The notes: a model not told the origin generated them from the sequence alone. DNA of 64,000 nt from Mikania micrantha (GCA_009363875.1 CM018698.1:56690567-56754566); one strand, 5' to 3'. Positions 19,202-31,714 are shown, counted from the stretch's first letter. Translations and numbers: made by a program.

Positions 19202-21322
19202 TGTCACACCCCCACCCCTCGTCACCTCATGTATGATGTCACTGAAACGGTTGCGGAAGCACAGTGGTGATGTCTCTGAGGTGTGGGGTGATTTACTTGA
19301 TCCGATATCACAAGCACACAGATTAACTTAAAATAATTACATTACAGGGTTTCGTTATTACAATTTACATTACAACATTAACCTATTTAACTACAATTTT
19401 TGTGAGGTGCATTCTTCCCGAAGTCACGGTCTACCTGCAAAAAGGTTTGATTTGAAAACGTCAGCACAAAGCTGGTGAGTTCATACAGTTCAAGTTTCAC
19501 AATATGATATGATATGATATGTAATATAAGTTCACAAAATGTTCAGTTCAAGATAATCATGGGACCCGTATCTAGTTCCTTTCTGACGATATTGTTCTAC
19601 AAGATACTACCCGTCGGTACATATCTTAATGCCTCATTATCTTAATGTCTATCACACCATTAAGAAGTTTTGGAAACAGGAAACAAACATTCACACAAGG
19701 GGAGATGCAATCCTCCCAGCAAATGGGTGGTCAGCCAATAGTACTATCAATGTTTCCCCGTTCGACCCCACATGGGTTCACTAGATACAGTTCAGAAATG
19801 AGGACTTAAGTTCTGTGATAGTGTTCTGTTCTCAGGGCAAAAATCCCATGAAATCCACAAGTTCCAACCAATCACATGCAATCACACAGATAACAGTGAT
19901 ACATATCATATAGTTTTGAAAAATTTTACAGTGCTACCCCGATGTTTATAAAAGATTAAAAAGAAAAGGGGTCGTACGAAACTCACCTGGTAGTATAGAT
20001 GTAGCAGAATATCTCAAAACTGATAATAGAGAAGTGATTCTGCATTTATTTATATTTAATGAGTTATTTATGTTCTAGTTTACTGATTAGATCTTTCTGA
20101 ACGTTCAATGTCAAAGACATTGACTTAAAAGTCATCAAACTGATATTAGTTATGTAATTAGTTAATTTAATGTTATATCATACAATGTATGATAATGTAG
20201 GAACCTACATTGCATTAGATTCCTAATACAAAGTTGATGACACTCTTGATTAATCAGAATAATCTTAGATTAACCAAATAGTCAATGTTGTTGATTATGA
20301 TACTGTAACAGTTTCTAGATAATTTAATGGCTTAGGAATGATCAATCCTTGTTATTGATTACCCAAATATCATGAAATATCACAATATAGTATCATAAGA
20401 GGTATAATAACCAAGTTTAACATACTAATCTGACTGTTATCATAAACATCAGATAATCGTTCCAATGAGTATGTTAATGATTGTGATTAGTTTGAAACAC
20501 TTGGATTTAACCTTGCATTTCAAGGATTAACCCAACTAATCACCTACATTGTTATAATCAAATGGATTAAACCATTATAATCATGGGTATGGTTTTATGC
20601 AAACCGGGCATTACAACGGATCAAAACAAGGATTTAACCGTTAAAACTTTGTGTTCTTTGTTTATAATCAATCCTAGCCATCATCTAGGCAATAATCAAC
20701 AATCTTAACTATCTCATTACGTTCAAAATCAAGATCTAATCAATCCAAATCAAACTAGAAGGTTTAAACGGATCATTACCTAACCTGACGGATAAAACAA
20801 CGATCAGAACTTGTATACACGACCCGTGGCACGATCCTTGGCGTCTGATAAGCTTAAACTGGAGTTTGGATGGGAAAAGTGTGTGTGTTTTCGCCTGGAA
20901 ATGAAGCAGAAACGAAGAAGAAGAATAAACTTCTTTCTTGCATGAAATCTGATTAAAAGGATCAGATCATTCCACCGCCTCATCCGTCGCATACCGCGAC
21001 CAAAAGCCCAAAAATTCTTCGCGTACCGCGAAGAAATCCGGAGATCTCAAATTTCTTTCATGCATCGCGTACCGCGGAGGATTCTGAATCCCTCCATCGC
21101 GTACCGCGATGGATCCAATCGACCAACACTTAGTGATTTTTCTTCGTTTTTCGATTTCGGGCAATCCAGGACTCCGTTTTGTGCACGGTTTTCACCCACG
21201 TTCATCATTTCTCGTCTACTATTACTCTGTAACAATTACAAGTATTAGAACAACATGGGTTTCTAGAATGATCAAATGTGCCCACGTCATTGATGACGTA
21301 ATTCTCGTGTACAACTGTCACA
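19202..21322 (-). repeat. 5' LTR of element B (2121 bp)
   Basis: Runs from TGTCACACCC to TGTCACA on the plus strand. On the minus strand a TATA-like AAATATAAATAAATG lies at about 20058-20042, and the donor AG/GTGAGT at 19987/19986 lies roughly 55-70 nt downstream, so a short non-coding first exon is plausible. The CGCGTACCGCG cluster at about 20986-21112 is upstream of the TATA-like box, i.e. in U3. Confidence 0.93.
19980..19990 (-). promoter_or_regulatory. Predicted 5' splice donor in 5' LTR of element B
   Basis: Minus strand reads CCAG followed by GTGAGTTTCG, a consensus plant donor; the intron would begin at 19986. The same site is at 10829 in the 3' LTR. Confidence 0.55.
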
Positions 21323-21327
21323 AGTGG

Positions 21328-22394
21328 GAACGTCAACTTGGGTTTACATATATTTATTTAGGGGTGGCCTAAGAATGGAGATGCCAAAGATGAACCACAA
21401 AAAAAAAAACCCTATCAAATTCAAATATTAGACTAGGGGTTTCAAAAAAGCCGAAAACCGTTAAAAATAAAAAACCAATGCACATTCATAACTAAAAAAA
21501 ACTGAACCGAATTATGATTTTGGTTTTCGGGTTGGTTCCTAACTGTATCCGAATTTAGTTTCGGTTCGTTTCTAACCTTATCCGAATTCAGAATTTCGGT
21601 TATCGGTTCAGATTTTCTTTTAATTCGGTTTGTTCGGTTTATTAGGGTAACCGATTAAACTAAATTTAGATTTAAATTTATGAATTTATTAATAATATAT
21701 AAGGTTGAATTCAATTTATTTGGATTGGTTTATTCAGTTTTTAACGAGTTTAATTGGATTATAATCGGTTTATCATATTGAATTTGATTTATTCGGCTGA
21801 ATTCGTTTTATTGGGATCGGTATTTGGTTTTTAACCGGTTTATTTGGTTTTATTCGGTTTATCAGTTTTAACCGAAACCGAACTGAACCGAACCACTTCC
21901 TAAATTCGGTTCGTTTTTCGGAAAGGAAAAAGATAGAAAACCGATTAAATCGAATAAATGTTAACCGAACCGATGAACACCCAAGTTTAAAGAGCATGAA
22001 AGTAACTCCCTATACTTTAAAGAAATTACTTTTTTGTATTAAATCATATTTGTATAAATGCTTCTTTTTAGCTCTCTGTAACATGTTGATTATCGTTTAA
22101 ATGAATATCTATATATCGAAAATTTTGTGTCATCTAAAAAAAGGGCTAGAGACGGAAGTTGGGTTTGCCCCTCCCAGGCTCCCCAAATTACGTGAACTTG
22201 GATTGCATGTGTGAGCGCACATGAATTATAACAGGCATGGACATGTGTGTAAGCATGTATATCATGCGTGTATGGTGTGTATGTGAAAAAGTAATCATGC
22301 TTTGCATGGATGGGGTAGGTGTGTGTGAAAAAAAGGATGGAATGCACACGTGCATATTGATGATTGTGTGTAGGTATATGAAAGAATTGTAAGC
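21328..22394. other. Intergenic stretch with CGGTTT-rich hAT-like debris
   Basis: Between about 21434 and 21985 the sequence is dominated by CGGTTT/AACCG motifs. It has a TAGGGG-type left end and a TGAACACCCA-type right end, the look of a non-autonomous hAT element, but no clear target duplication. No gene is supported. Confidence 0.35.
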
Positions 22395-22651
22395 ATGGTT
22401 GCAAATAGGTACCAAAGAGCTTTGTCCTGCGGTACCCTCTTGGCTTTCAAAATGGAAGGTCATGGGTTCAAATCCCTCCCAAGACGAAATAGGGATCCTT
22501 GAGAGGTCAGAGGGTTTTCTGGTGCGATTTACTCCTGGGGTGGTGGTGTCATGTTGTTGAGATTACAGTTCTAAACCTTGGTGACGTGACCTGAAAATCA
22601 GTAGTTCACACGTTGAGATCAAATGCAGTTAAAAAAAATGGTTGCAAATAG
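22395..22651 (+). mobile_element. tRNA-derived SINE with 14-bp target-site duplication
   Basis: The body at 22409-22637 (229 bp) is flanked by identical ATGGTTGCAAATAG (22395-22408 and 22638-22651). Near the 5' end GGGTTCAAATCCC is a good Pol III B-box, and the 3' end has an A-rich run directly before the duplication. These are the hallmarks of a SINE mobilised by LINE target-primed reverse transcription. The A-box is degenerate. Confidence 0.85.
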
Positions 22652-24831
22652 TTGGTTTGTGTTGTTGACCTAGCTAGTATTAAAATGACTTTTGACTAAT
22701 AAAAACAAGGTGTAAATCTAATGATGGTTGGGTTAAATTTGTATGAGATTATGATTGGGATACTGGTAGCATTGTAACATAGTTTTTCTAACCCTAGCCC
22801 ATTGAGTCAAATAAAAAAATACTTGAATTAAATGTTAAAAAAATAAAAAGATGAAACAGTGTAGGTTCACTTATTCTTTAACGTCGTAAAAGGATCATAA
22901 TCCAGGTGAGTTTTTTTTGGCTCTATTTTATATACTTTTCAAACAGGAAAAACATGCTCAACTTTGTATTTTATATGTTGTGATATCCTATATTTTTTTT
23001 TATATGACTTGAATATGTGTATTATATTTGAGTTGTTTATATATATTGAATGAACATTTTTCTGAAATTGACATTTTATACAATTTAACTTTAGATGAAG
23101 CTAAAATTATTGATAGTAATATAGTTTTTGTACACTAACCTTGTTTGATGAGGTGATAAATTTCAAGACATTTGATATTGGTTGTTTGTTGGACATGACG
23201 TAACGTGACGTAGTCATGTTATGTTTGATTGTGAACTCATTAATCATGCACATGGGAGGCCCTGGGGTGGGGCAAACCCGACCTTCGTACAAGGCCCATT
23301 TATTGCAAGGGCACAAAAATTTTAATAATCGTTTTTAAATTATATATATTTACTTATATCTCCAAATACAAAACCGAAAAACACAAGTTTATAATTCACT
23401 AGGGACTTTTTTTTTCTTAGTACGTCCGGAGCACTTGAATTCTTAGGACCACCCCTGATCATGCATCTACGATATTTATTACTTGTGATTTTGTTCAATT
23501 TATGATTGTTCATATTTGACATTTCAATGTATGTATTCTTATGTCATTAAATATGCGAGCTAGCTCACAAATAGTATAGTTAATGTTTTTAAGCTTGTTT
23601 TTAAGATTCATGTTTTTAGTAGACCTTTTGGAAATTTGACTATTTGTTTTGCTAAACATTTTATAAATGAATGGTTTATTGTTTATGGATTGATAATTTG
23701 ATTTGATGGATCTTGTGTTACCCGTTTAAATATTTCATTCGAATAATTATTATTGTGTTATCATTTTTAAGATATTGACGGATATATGCACATAATTGTC
23801 ATATGTCGTAACTCATCTTAATAAATGCAATTTAATTAGTTTTTCGTTTAAATTGAAAAGTTATGAGATATGCTTTGCTATATTCTTATATATTACGCTA
23901 TAACAAATGTGTGACAATTTATATATAAAGATCCTCATTATAATCAACTATTTGTTAAAAAGTATTCTTAAGTTTTTATTTTAGTTATTCAGAATTGTTT
24001 ATATATGGCTTGTTCATGATCTGTAAGAGGTTATAAGTTTGTTTATATGATTTGCAATCAATAATGCAAGTTTTTTTATTTCAATTTGTATAGTTTTTAT
24101 ATATCATATGTTACACATCTATTAGCATTTTTATCACTGTCAATGTCAATTGTATTTAATAAATTATTATTTCTAACATTGGCATTTTGTGTGTTATCTA
24201 TATTTACATGCTTACTGACTTGTCTTCATGTTAAATATATTCAATATATGTAGCTTTAGAATAATACCTATCTTCTATACTAAAAACAAAAACAAGAACA
24301 ACAAAAAGCAATGCATTTTTAACTTGTTTTTGCTTCTTCATATAAATAAAAATAAAATGAAAATAAGAAAACAAAATTCTAAGATGCACGGGGATCGAGT
24401 CGTCACGGGTCTTCCCACTCTTTTTAAACCATGAAATAATACACACTAATTATTTTATATATATAGGTAAGTATTTAACAAATTTGGTTTATAAAATAGT
24501 TGTTTCATGAGGATTTTTAAAATTTTCTACAACAATTTACTGATTTTGCTATTATTAATAAGGCAATTTAACGATTGCAGGATATATGTTAGTTTAGTTA
24601 AAAAAAAGTGTATACAAAACGAATTATATTAATAAAACTTTCAAAAGTGTATAAAGTGTGTTAGGAGAGAAGATCGACATATGTCTTTGCATAATATTTT
24701 CTCCAGGAAATTTGTGTCAAACACATCTTGCACAATGTACCAACGTAAATACCGGTGGACGGTAATTTTCAGGTGGGCTCAAACGTATGCCTCATAACGT
24801 TAAATATAAAGATTTACTTAAAATCTTGTAC
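22652..24831. other. AT-rich intergenic DNA, no gene
   Basis: I see no supported coding region, RNA gene or well-bounded repeat. The short ORFs here have no recognisable similarity. Confidence 0.6.
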
Positions 24832-25699
24832 GTCTTGAGTAGGGGTGTTCAAATCGCTCGTCGCTTGTTGCTCGTTGCTCGTTCATCGCTCGCTCGGAAA
24901 AAGCTCAGAAATAGCTCGTTCGAATTTCGCTCGGTTTTAAATGAACCGAGCACACTCGGTTCGGTTTATAAACGAGCCGAGCACGAGCCAAGGTAAGCTC
25001 GCTCGTTGCTCGCTCGGATAGTCGCTCGTTTGGCTCGCTCGGTTGGCTCGTTTGCTAAAGTATAACTGAATTATATATATATTATTAATGTATAACTGAT
25101 ATAATTTTTTTATATTTAAACTGCTTTTAAAAGACCAAATATCCAAATAGGCAAATACGCAATACTCATAAATTTAAATCTAATTCCCAGATCCATTTGT
25201 TTCACTTTTCACGTTAGAATTTAATTCTCAAATGCCCAATACTCAGCCATTTGTTTACTTCCAAACGTGATCTTTTTACTTAGACTACTATGGATGTTTG
25301 GATGTGTTTTTAGGGGTTTACACTACTTGGATTATGTTTTGAAAAAATTCTGTCATTACTTGAGATTATTGCAACCGAACATGGCTTCCTTTAATCTTAA
25401 ATTTGATTGCTTGTTGTTTGCGATTATTAGTTGCTTATGTGAGTGTTGACATGTAACTATAATAACCAACTAGATAGCAGTTGGTAGTTATTCGTGACAT
25501 TAAATTTTTTTAAACCGGGCAAAACCGAACCAAGCCGAGCCGCTTGGTTTTAAAACGAGCCGAGCAACGAGCACAACATTTGGCTCGGTTATGCAAATCC
25601 GAACCAAGCCGAGCCGCTCGGTTTGAAAACGAGCCGAGCATGAGCATACCCTCGCTCTCGCTCGGTTCGGCTCGGCTCGTGAACAGCCCTAGTCTTGAG
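24832..25699. mobile_element. Non-autonomous hAT element (852 bp) with 8-bp TSD
   Basis: The element at 24840-25691 is flanked by GTCTTGAG (24832-24839 and 25692-25699). Termini are TAGGGGTGTTCA and, inverted, TAGGGCTGTTCA. Subterminal regions are packed with GCTCG/CGAGC motifs, as is common for hAT transposase binding sites. No transposase is encoded. Confidence 0.9.
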
Positions 25700-25741
25700 C
25701 GTTTGTGTTTCAAGCCATTAAAAAGCGTGGTAACTTTATAG

Positions 25742-26823
25742 AAATGTAACCAACTTTCAGCTTTGTTCCAATTAGATTACTCATACTTTTTTTTTGTTTC
25801 AATTAAGTCACTCATACTTTTTTTTGTTCCGATTAAGTCACTCCTACTTTTTTTTTGTTTCGATTAAGTCACTTTACTTTTAATTTTGTTTCAATTAGGT
25901 CACTCATATTGTAAGTAAAATGTTTGTAATTAGAACACTATTTTAAAGTAAAGTGACCTATTCGGAACAAAAAAAAAGTATATGTGACTTAATCAATGTT
26001 TTCAAACCCGGACCGGACCGGCCGGTCGGACCGGGATTCGGAAGCTATAACGGCCCGGTTCTACGTTCAAAACCGTTTTGGTGATAACCGGCCGGTTGGA
26101 CCGGTAACCGGCGGTTAGACCGCCAAACCGTTTTAAAACCCGGTTGAACCGTGGAGGATATTACTATCTCCACCGCAGCTCCGCCTCCCTGCAACCCGTT
26201 TTCCTCTTGAGAACAGCGGCAACCAACAGCTAGTGGCGGCGATTAGTGGCGACTCCTATGAAATCCTGGCCAGCGATATACTTCTTCGGTCGGCGCTTAC
26301 TCCGGCGACTACTTTTCCTGCATCTCGGCGCCGGTGATATTCTCTACTCGTCTGTTATGTTTTCTTCGATTTTCAATTTGTTGATGATATACAAATAAGT
26401 GAATAACCGCCTTGTAAACTGTGTAGCTTTAGATGCTTTAATCATTAATTATTTTAGGTTTCCTTGAAAGTTGAAACTATTAATCTATATTGGTGTATTG
26501 CTCATGGCTCAAGATTATTTATTGCAATAATCGTACGTTCAAAAAAATAAAATTATTGCAAGCGTCTTGTAAATTGTGTTAGCTTTATATGGATGTTTTT
26601 TTATCTATTTAATTATATATTTACATATTATTTTTGATGTTATCCGGTTCTTAAATCCGGTCCGACCGGTTCGACCGTTGACCGCTAAAGAGACCGGTCC
26701 GACGTCCGGTCCGGTTTTAAAAACATTGGACTTAATCGGAACAAAAAAAGTATGAGTGACTTAATCGGAACAAAAAAAGTATGAGTGACCTAGGTGGAAC
26801 AAAGCTGAAAGTTAGTTACATTT
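25742..26823. mobile_element. Long-inverted-repeat element with internal tandem units
   Basis: The ends are inverted copies of AAATGTAACYAACTTTCAG... followed on each side by tandem ~30-bp units of the type GATTAAGTCACTCATAC separated by T-runs. No coding sequence is seen. A younger hAT MITE (25994-26728) has split it. Superfamily is unclear; long-TIR MULE-like is one option. Confidence 0.65.
25986..26736. mobile_element. hAT-type MITE (735 bp) nested in the 25742-26823 element
   Basis: The element at 25994-26728 is flanked by GACTTAAT (25986-25993 and 26729-26736). The termini are inverted repeats of the CAATGTTTTYAAAMCCGGACCGG type, and subterminal CCGGTCCG motifs are dense. The interior is a non-coding stretch with a GC-richer patch around 26160-26340. 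Confidence 0.88.
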
Positions 26824-29301
26824 GTAAGACATTTTCCAAAAAAAAAAAAACTCATGTATCAATGTGTTTTTATTTTGGAAATTATGTTTTTTTAGTATGT
26901 AATCAATCATGTGATCAGTTTGGAAAGTTTTATTACTGTTGTGATATATTTGACAATGGTGTCTTAGTTCTTTTATATTTCTTTTCGTACGCTAATGTTC
27001 ATACATTTGTTTGTTTAAAAATGACTTGGGCATCGTCTTCTCAATGTAAACGCACAAGGACGAATATATATAAAAATAAATAATTAATTTGATTTTAACT
27101 AATTATATTATGTTATTATTTAAAAAAAAAAAATGAAAATATTGCCACAAACACTCCCGTGATGATTGTCGAGGATATAGTGGTTGTCATTTGCGGTAAT
27201 TGCGATGGTTGTGATAGCTAGGCTGACAATTGAAAGGGAGGTAAAAACGAGAATTAATATTCATACATCACATTTATCATATACACATCATAATTAAGTC
27301 AAATAAATAAGCATGCATTACTTTTGCTTAAACATATTCTTTTATTATTTTTTAACAATAAAAAATACAAAAATCTTATGTTATTGATACATTGGTTTAT
27401 GAATAACCTAACCCTTTTTAATTAATATTAGTAATGATAATAACCGTGATTATTACTTTAAATAATAATAATCTAAAAAGTTATAAACAGTGGCGAATTC
27501 AGAAATTTTTTTCACGGGGGGCAAAAAATGAGTGGTAAAAATGGGTTTGGATAAAAAGTGGGTTGTCGGGTTAGTTAAAAACACAAAACAAACCTATCGG
27601 TCCGGGTAAAAAGTTGGTCGGGTTAGTTGAAACCACAAAACAAACATATCAAAACTATTTAAAAAACAATTGTTTAAGTAATCAATTTCAATGTTACATC
27701 ACATATTTATATTCGTATAAAATCTATGAAAAGAACGCATTTTTCATTATTCACTTCCAATTATGCCATTTGTAATCAAGTTTGTGCCACTTAATTGTAA
27801 TCATATTGATATACCTTGTAATCAGATTTGTGCCCCTTTTGATAAGATTTGTGCTCCTTATATATTATAACATTTGTGCCCCCTTTTGTTTCAAAATTAA
27901 GCAAAATTATTTAAAAACAATACGTTTTAACATACGCTCGCGAGGTCCTACGGGAGGCCTATCCCCCCTCCCATTGCCTTGTATCCGCTACTGGTTATAA
28001 ATATCATTTGGCATGACATGAGGGGTGTGACTCTTTAGGTAGTCACAAGAGCAAATTAATCTAAAGTTTAAAAAGTAAGAGATAGCATGTTTACCATGAT
28101 AGTCTTTTATATTTAAACGTTAAGAAATTCATCAAAAACTAAGTTTTATGGATAATTAGATATGACAACAAGACAAATACGTGCATTTTTGTCACAAATA
28201 TGATATGATCATACAAAGAAATCATATATTTCAATATATATGAGGATTAGCAGGACGAGATAAATTTTATTTTCACATTGGTTATGTGGTGTCGTTAGCC
28301 AAAGTCGTTCAAAAATCCCATACAAGAATAAATAGTCACGATCGAGTGATCTAAATTTATGAAAATTTCGGTAAATGGTTATTGATTTTATAAAGCTTGA
28401 CAAAGTGAGTGGGTTGTTACAGATCAGGTAACATGTCAGATGGGGTTTGAGTCAGAATAGTTTTAAATAATATCAGTTTGGATCTAAATGCATTGTTTTT
28501 AAAAATAATCAATATAGTTCAAATTAAAATAAGTTGTAATTAAACAAATCGTATATTTTAATAATTGTTGATGATTTTCTCATTAAATATATTATTGATT
28601 ATTCTTATCTGTTTAAATTTATGTCATTTACATACTTTTAAATCACTCATCTTGACTCGTATTCTGTTAAAATGTTTCATATATCAACATATTCTATGTT
28701 ATAATGTTACTATATTACCAAAAATACAATAATTGTTCACATAAATAAACTCATTTATCTTGTTTTAGATCAAGATTATTAGGTCTATTTTTAATAATAT
28801 GTGAAATTCATAAGAGATGCATAAAAACTATGAAAATTATAGCTTAGGTTCGTCCTGGCCTATTAAAAGACATGATATGCGGTTGAGAATAGAAAGGACA
28901 AACCAAGAAATTACCAAACAATTGCCCCATGGCCCTATGTGAAATAAGTATAGTGTCCAATCTTGACTTAAAACACAACTTGGAGCACTATATTCTATTT
29001 TTATTGCTTTATTAAATTTTTTTATTTTTTATTTTTATTTTTGTCAAATCTCACCCATAAAAATGTATCCAATGAAAATGAAAGTATCTAAAAATGTTGG
29101 AGGGTAACATTCTAGCCTTGATATGGGGGCATTGGATTCTATTTATCTTGCTTTTTTCTAAATTCTTGTTCCGACTCACTACCATAATAATACATATTAA
29201 GAATAAGAAAAGGAAGTTACCTAAGAAAATAACACTCAAAAAGCTTATGATTAGATTGAAACACCTAGATAGGAGTGAGTAGATAATTAGATTATGGTCT
29301 T
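26824..29301. other. AT-rich intergenic DNA with one MITE-like block
   Basis: About 27481-28000 is bounded by imperfect inverted ends (ACAGTGGCGAATTC and CCAGTAGCGGATAC), suggesting an old DNA transposon. The rest shows no supported gene. Confidence 0.4.
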
Positions 29302-29599
29302 ATATTCTCCTGCAAGCTAAGGGTGTGTAGTGACCTGCAACTTAAAATTGCAAAAAAAAAAATAATAATAAACAGAAGTTTTTAAGTTGGTAAAAGACTT
29401 TGTGAAGATGTCTTCAATTTGGTCCTTTGTTGTTATAAACGGAACAATGATTTTCCTTGTGAAACTTTTTATGTAATAGAGTGAAAACAATTTCAATGTG
29501 TATTGTTCTAGTGTGGAATATGAGATTAGCTATCTAATATATAGCTCCAAGATTATCATACCAAAAAGGAGAGTACTGCTACAAAATAAGCTTAATGTA

Positions 29600-29790
29600 A
29601 CATTTTTTTGTCACAAAAGGTTGCAAATAGGTTGCATTAGCTGAAGTTGCATTAGTCTAATGCAACATTTTTATTATATAATGCAACTTTTTTTTAAAAG
29701 TTGCATTTAAAAAAGTTGCATTATGAAAAAGAAAATTGTATTATGTAACAAAAAAATTGCATTAGGTCTAATGCAACTTCATTTAATACA
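29600..29790. repeat. Foldback (inverted) repeat built of TTGCATTAG units
   Basis: Repeated, oppositely oriented copies of TTGCATTA(G) and TAATGCAAC let the ~190-bp stretch fold on itself. It sits between the RT and RNase H remnants of the copia fossil, so it is likely a MITE insertion. Confidence 0.5.
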
Positions 29791-30799
29791 GCCTTTTTTT
29801 AAATATAAAAGTTAGTTTTTGTGTGTATTCCTAGTTTTTAAGAAGAAGCTCCAACTAGCTCAGTTCAGCTACGACATCTTTCGTTGCATTGTATGCACAT
29901 TCTATCTGGTCTAGGATTTTAGATGGGATCCTAGATATATGACAAAGCGCCTCATAGATAGACGATCATAGGACATGCATCCAACCTTGTCGATACCAGA
30001 GAAGGTTGTGAGATAAACGAATCCTTGCCAATGAGGATCAATAATTGCTAGCAAGTGTAGCCTGTTGGATATTAGATGTCCGATTATCGATAAAATCAAT
30101 GTTGCTTCAAGATACGTTACAAAGAGCTACACTGTGAAGACAACAAAAGATGTTAGGTATCTATATGTTCATATGTTGTTGGCTTAAATTTGGTGTCTAA
30201 TTATTTACGAAACAATAAACTTATAAAAATTATTTATTGTGATAATTAATTAGATTAAATAAACAAAATTTAATCGGTTAAATTTTAATAATATACTGGA
30301 TATTTAACTGATTAATAGTTAGTTGGTAAATATGAAAAAAGTAACTACTTAATTAATCAGTTGATGGTTTTACCTATTAATAAAGTTTGAAGATATTAGA
30401 GTGTTGATATGTTTATCAATTATAAATGCGTTTACATCAAATAAAAATAGGATTGGCTCTAAAATTAGAAAACCCTAATCCAAACCCCCCCCCCTCCTTG
30501 TAACCACATGCCTTCGAATATGTAATTGTGATATCATAGGTAATTGGATATAATTACATTTTGATTATAAAACCAAAATCGGATACATGATTCCAACATC
30601 ATTGTAGTTTTTCAACTGTCTATGATGAAATACGCCTTTCAAATAACATATAATGTGTTTAACCGATAACTAATAATATTCTGTCGACGCACGCATATAT
30701 TCGCAAACTTTGTTGACTGTGAATACAGTGTTTGGACTTGATAAGATGACATACAACACACCAAATTTTCAATATACTTTCCTGGATCCACTTGAGAGG

Positions 30800-30995
30800 A
30801 GCTGAAAACATGGGCGAAGCTTTATTGGGGCTAGGGGCGACCGCCCCTCCTCTTTTTCTATCCGTAGTGTTAATTTTTTGGCCGAAATGTTATTTTTAGT
30901 TAAAAATAGTGGTTTCGTCCCCCTCGCTTTAAAAAATTAACATGTATTCTGGGTTTCATATATTTTCGCCCCCTCTCACTTCGTCAAGTTCCGCC
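30800..30995. repeat. Old DNA-transposon-like block
   Basis: GGGCGAAGCTTTATTGG at the left, CCCCTC/GGGGCG-type stretches inside and TCCGCCACTGGC at the right resemble blocks at 27481-28000 and 32140-32280. Boundaries are uncertain. Confidence 0.3.
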
Positions 30996-31714
30996 ACTGG
31001 CTGATAAGATGTTAAAGAGTATGAGATGTGCTCGTGAGAGAAGAAAACGGTTTACAATCCGTGAGACCGGCTTGTTGGAGATATACTTAAAAAAATGTAT
31101 TTTATTGCAAGAAAATGAAATTTTGTTATAAGGATCAATTTTAATTTCCAAAAAGTTATCAATGTTGCCTAGGTCCTTAAGAGCAAACTCTTTCCCATGG
31201 TTTTGAATATACCTGACAATCTTGACCCATAGTAAGTTAAATTGATAAAATTGGGTAAACAATTATTGCATTTTGGGTTAAATGAGCAACATTATGACAT
31301 AGTATGAGTTGAGATGGGTAATACCTTAATACAAAGCGGGTCAAGATAGACAACGTAAAAACCATGTGAAGATAATAGATTTCAATGGGTAAAAATCCTT
31401 TGACAACAAGGCAAGCCTTATAAGCGGGAACTGCACCATGTTGATCCTTTTCATGTTTTAATCATGGAGATGATGCCAGGAGAAAACAACGTTGTAATCA
31501 AGGCATCTTAAGAAAGGAAAAAACTGATCTTTATTGAAGCGAACATGATGTGCGAGATAAATGTGATCAGATTATAGGGGTGTGCAAATGTCGGTTCGGT
31601 TCGGTTATTAGGTTCCAACCGAAACCGACGGTTAGGTTATTAGACTTTTGGAAACTGAAACCGTAACAGAGCACCGGTTTCGGTTATTTCGGTTATTTTT
31701 CTGGTGATTATTTT

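Larger units (their letters stand above)
10040..21327 (-). mobile_element. Element B: full-length Tekay-like Ty3/gypsy chromovirus with TSD
   Basis: The element spans 10045-21322 (11,278 bp) and is flanked by a perfect 5-bp duplication AGTGG (10040-10044 and 21323-21327). Both LTRs run from TGTCACACCC to TGTCACA on the plus strand. Minus-strand order: 5' LTR 21322-19202, PBS 19198-19186, extra ORF 18847-18164, spacer with a minisatellite, gag-protease 16926-14964, RT-RNase H-integrase-chromodomain 14951-12177, PPT 12139-12127, 3' LTR 12126-10045. The LTRs differ at only about eight scattered positions plus one replaced patch, so insertion is recent. A frameshift in gag and a stop before RT make the copy non-autonomous as it stands; it was probably mobilised by, or derived from, an intact relative. 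Confidence 0.95.
29302..31262 (-). mobile_element. Decayed Ty1/copia element (RT and RNase H remnants)
   Basis: On the minus strand, 31230-31040 translates to a piece of copia RT (GKEFALKDLGNIDNFLEIKI). 29585-29385 translates to copia RNase H (FWYDNLGAIY, then LIFHTRTIHIEI, then in another frame PFITTKDQIEDIFTKSF). The order RT then RNase H on the same strand fits one element. A TTGCAGGAGAATAT stretch near 29305-29320 sits where the PPT and LTR start would be. Stops and frameshifts are frequent and about 1.4 kb of unrelated sequence separates the two parts, so it is a fossil. Confidence 0.7.

Noticed and set aside
22409..22500. Functional tRNA gene
   Set aside because: B-box present but A-box weak and no cloverleaf; the flanking duplication and A-rich tail show it is a SINE.
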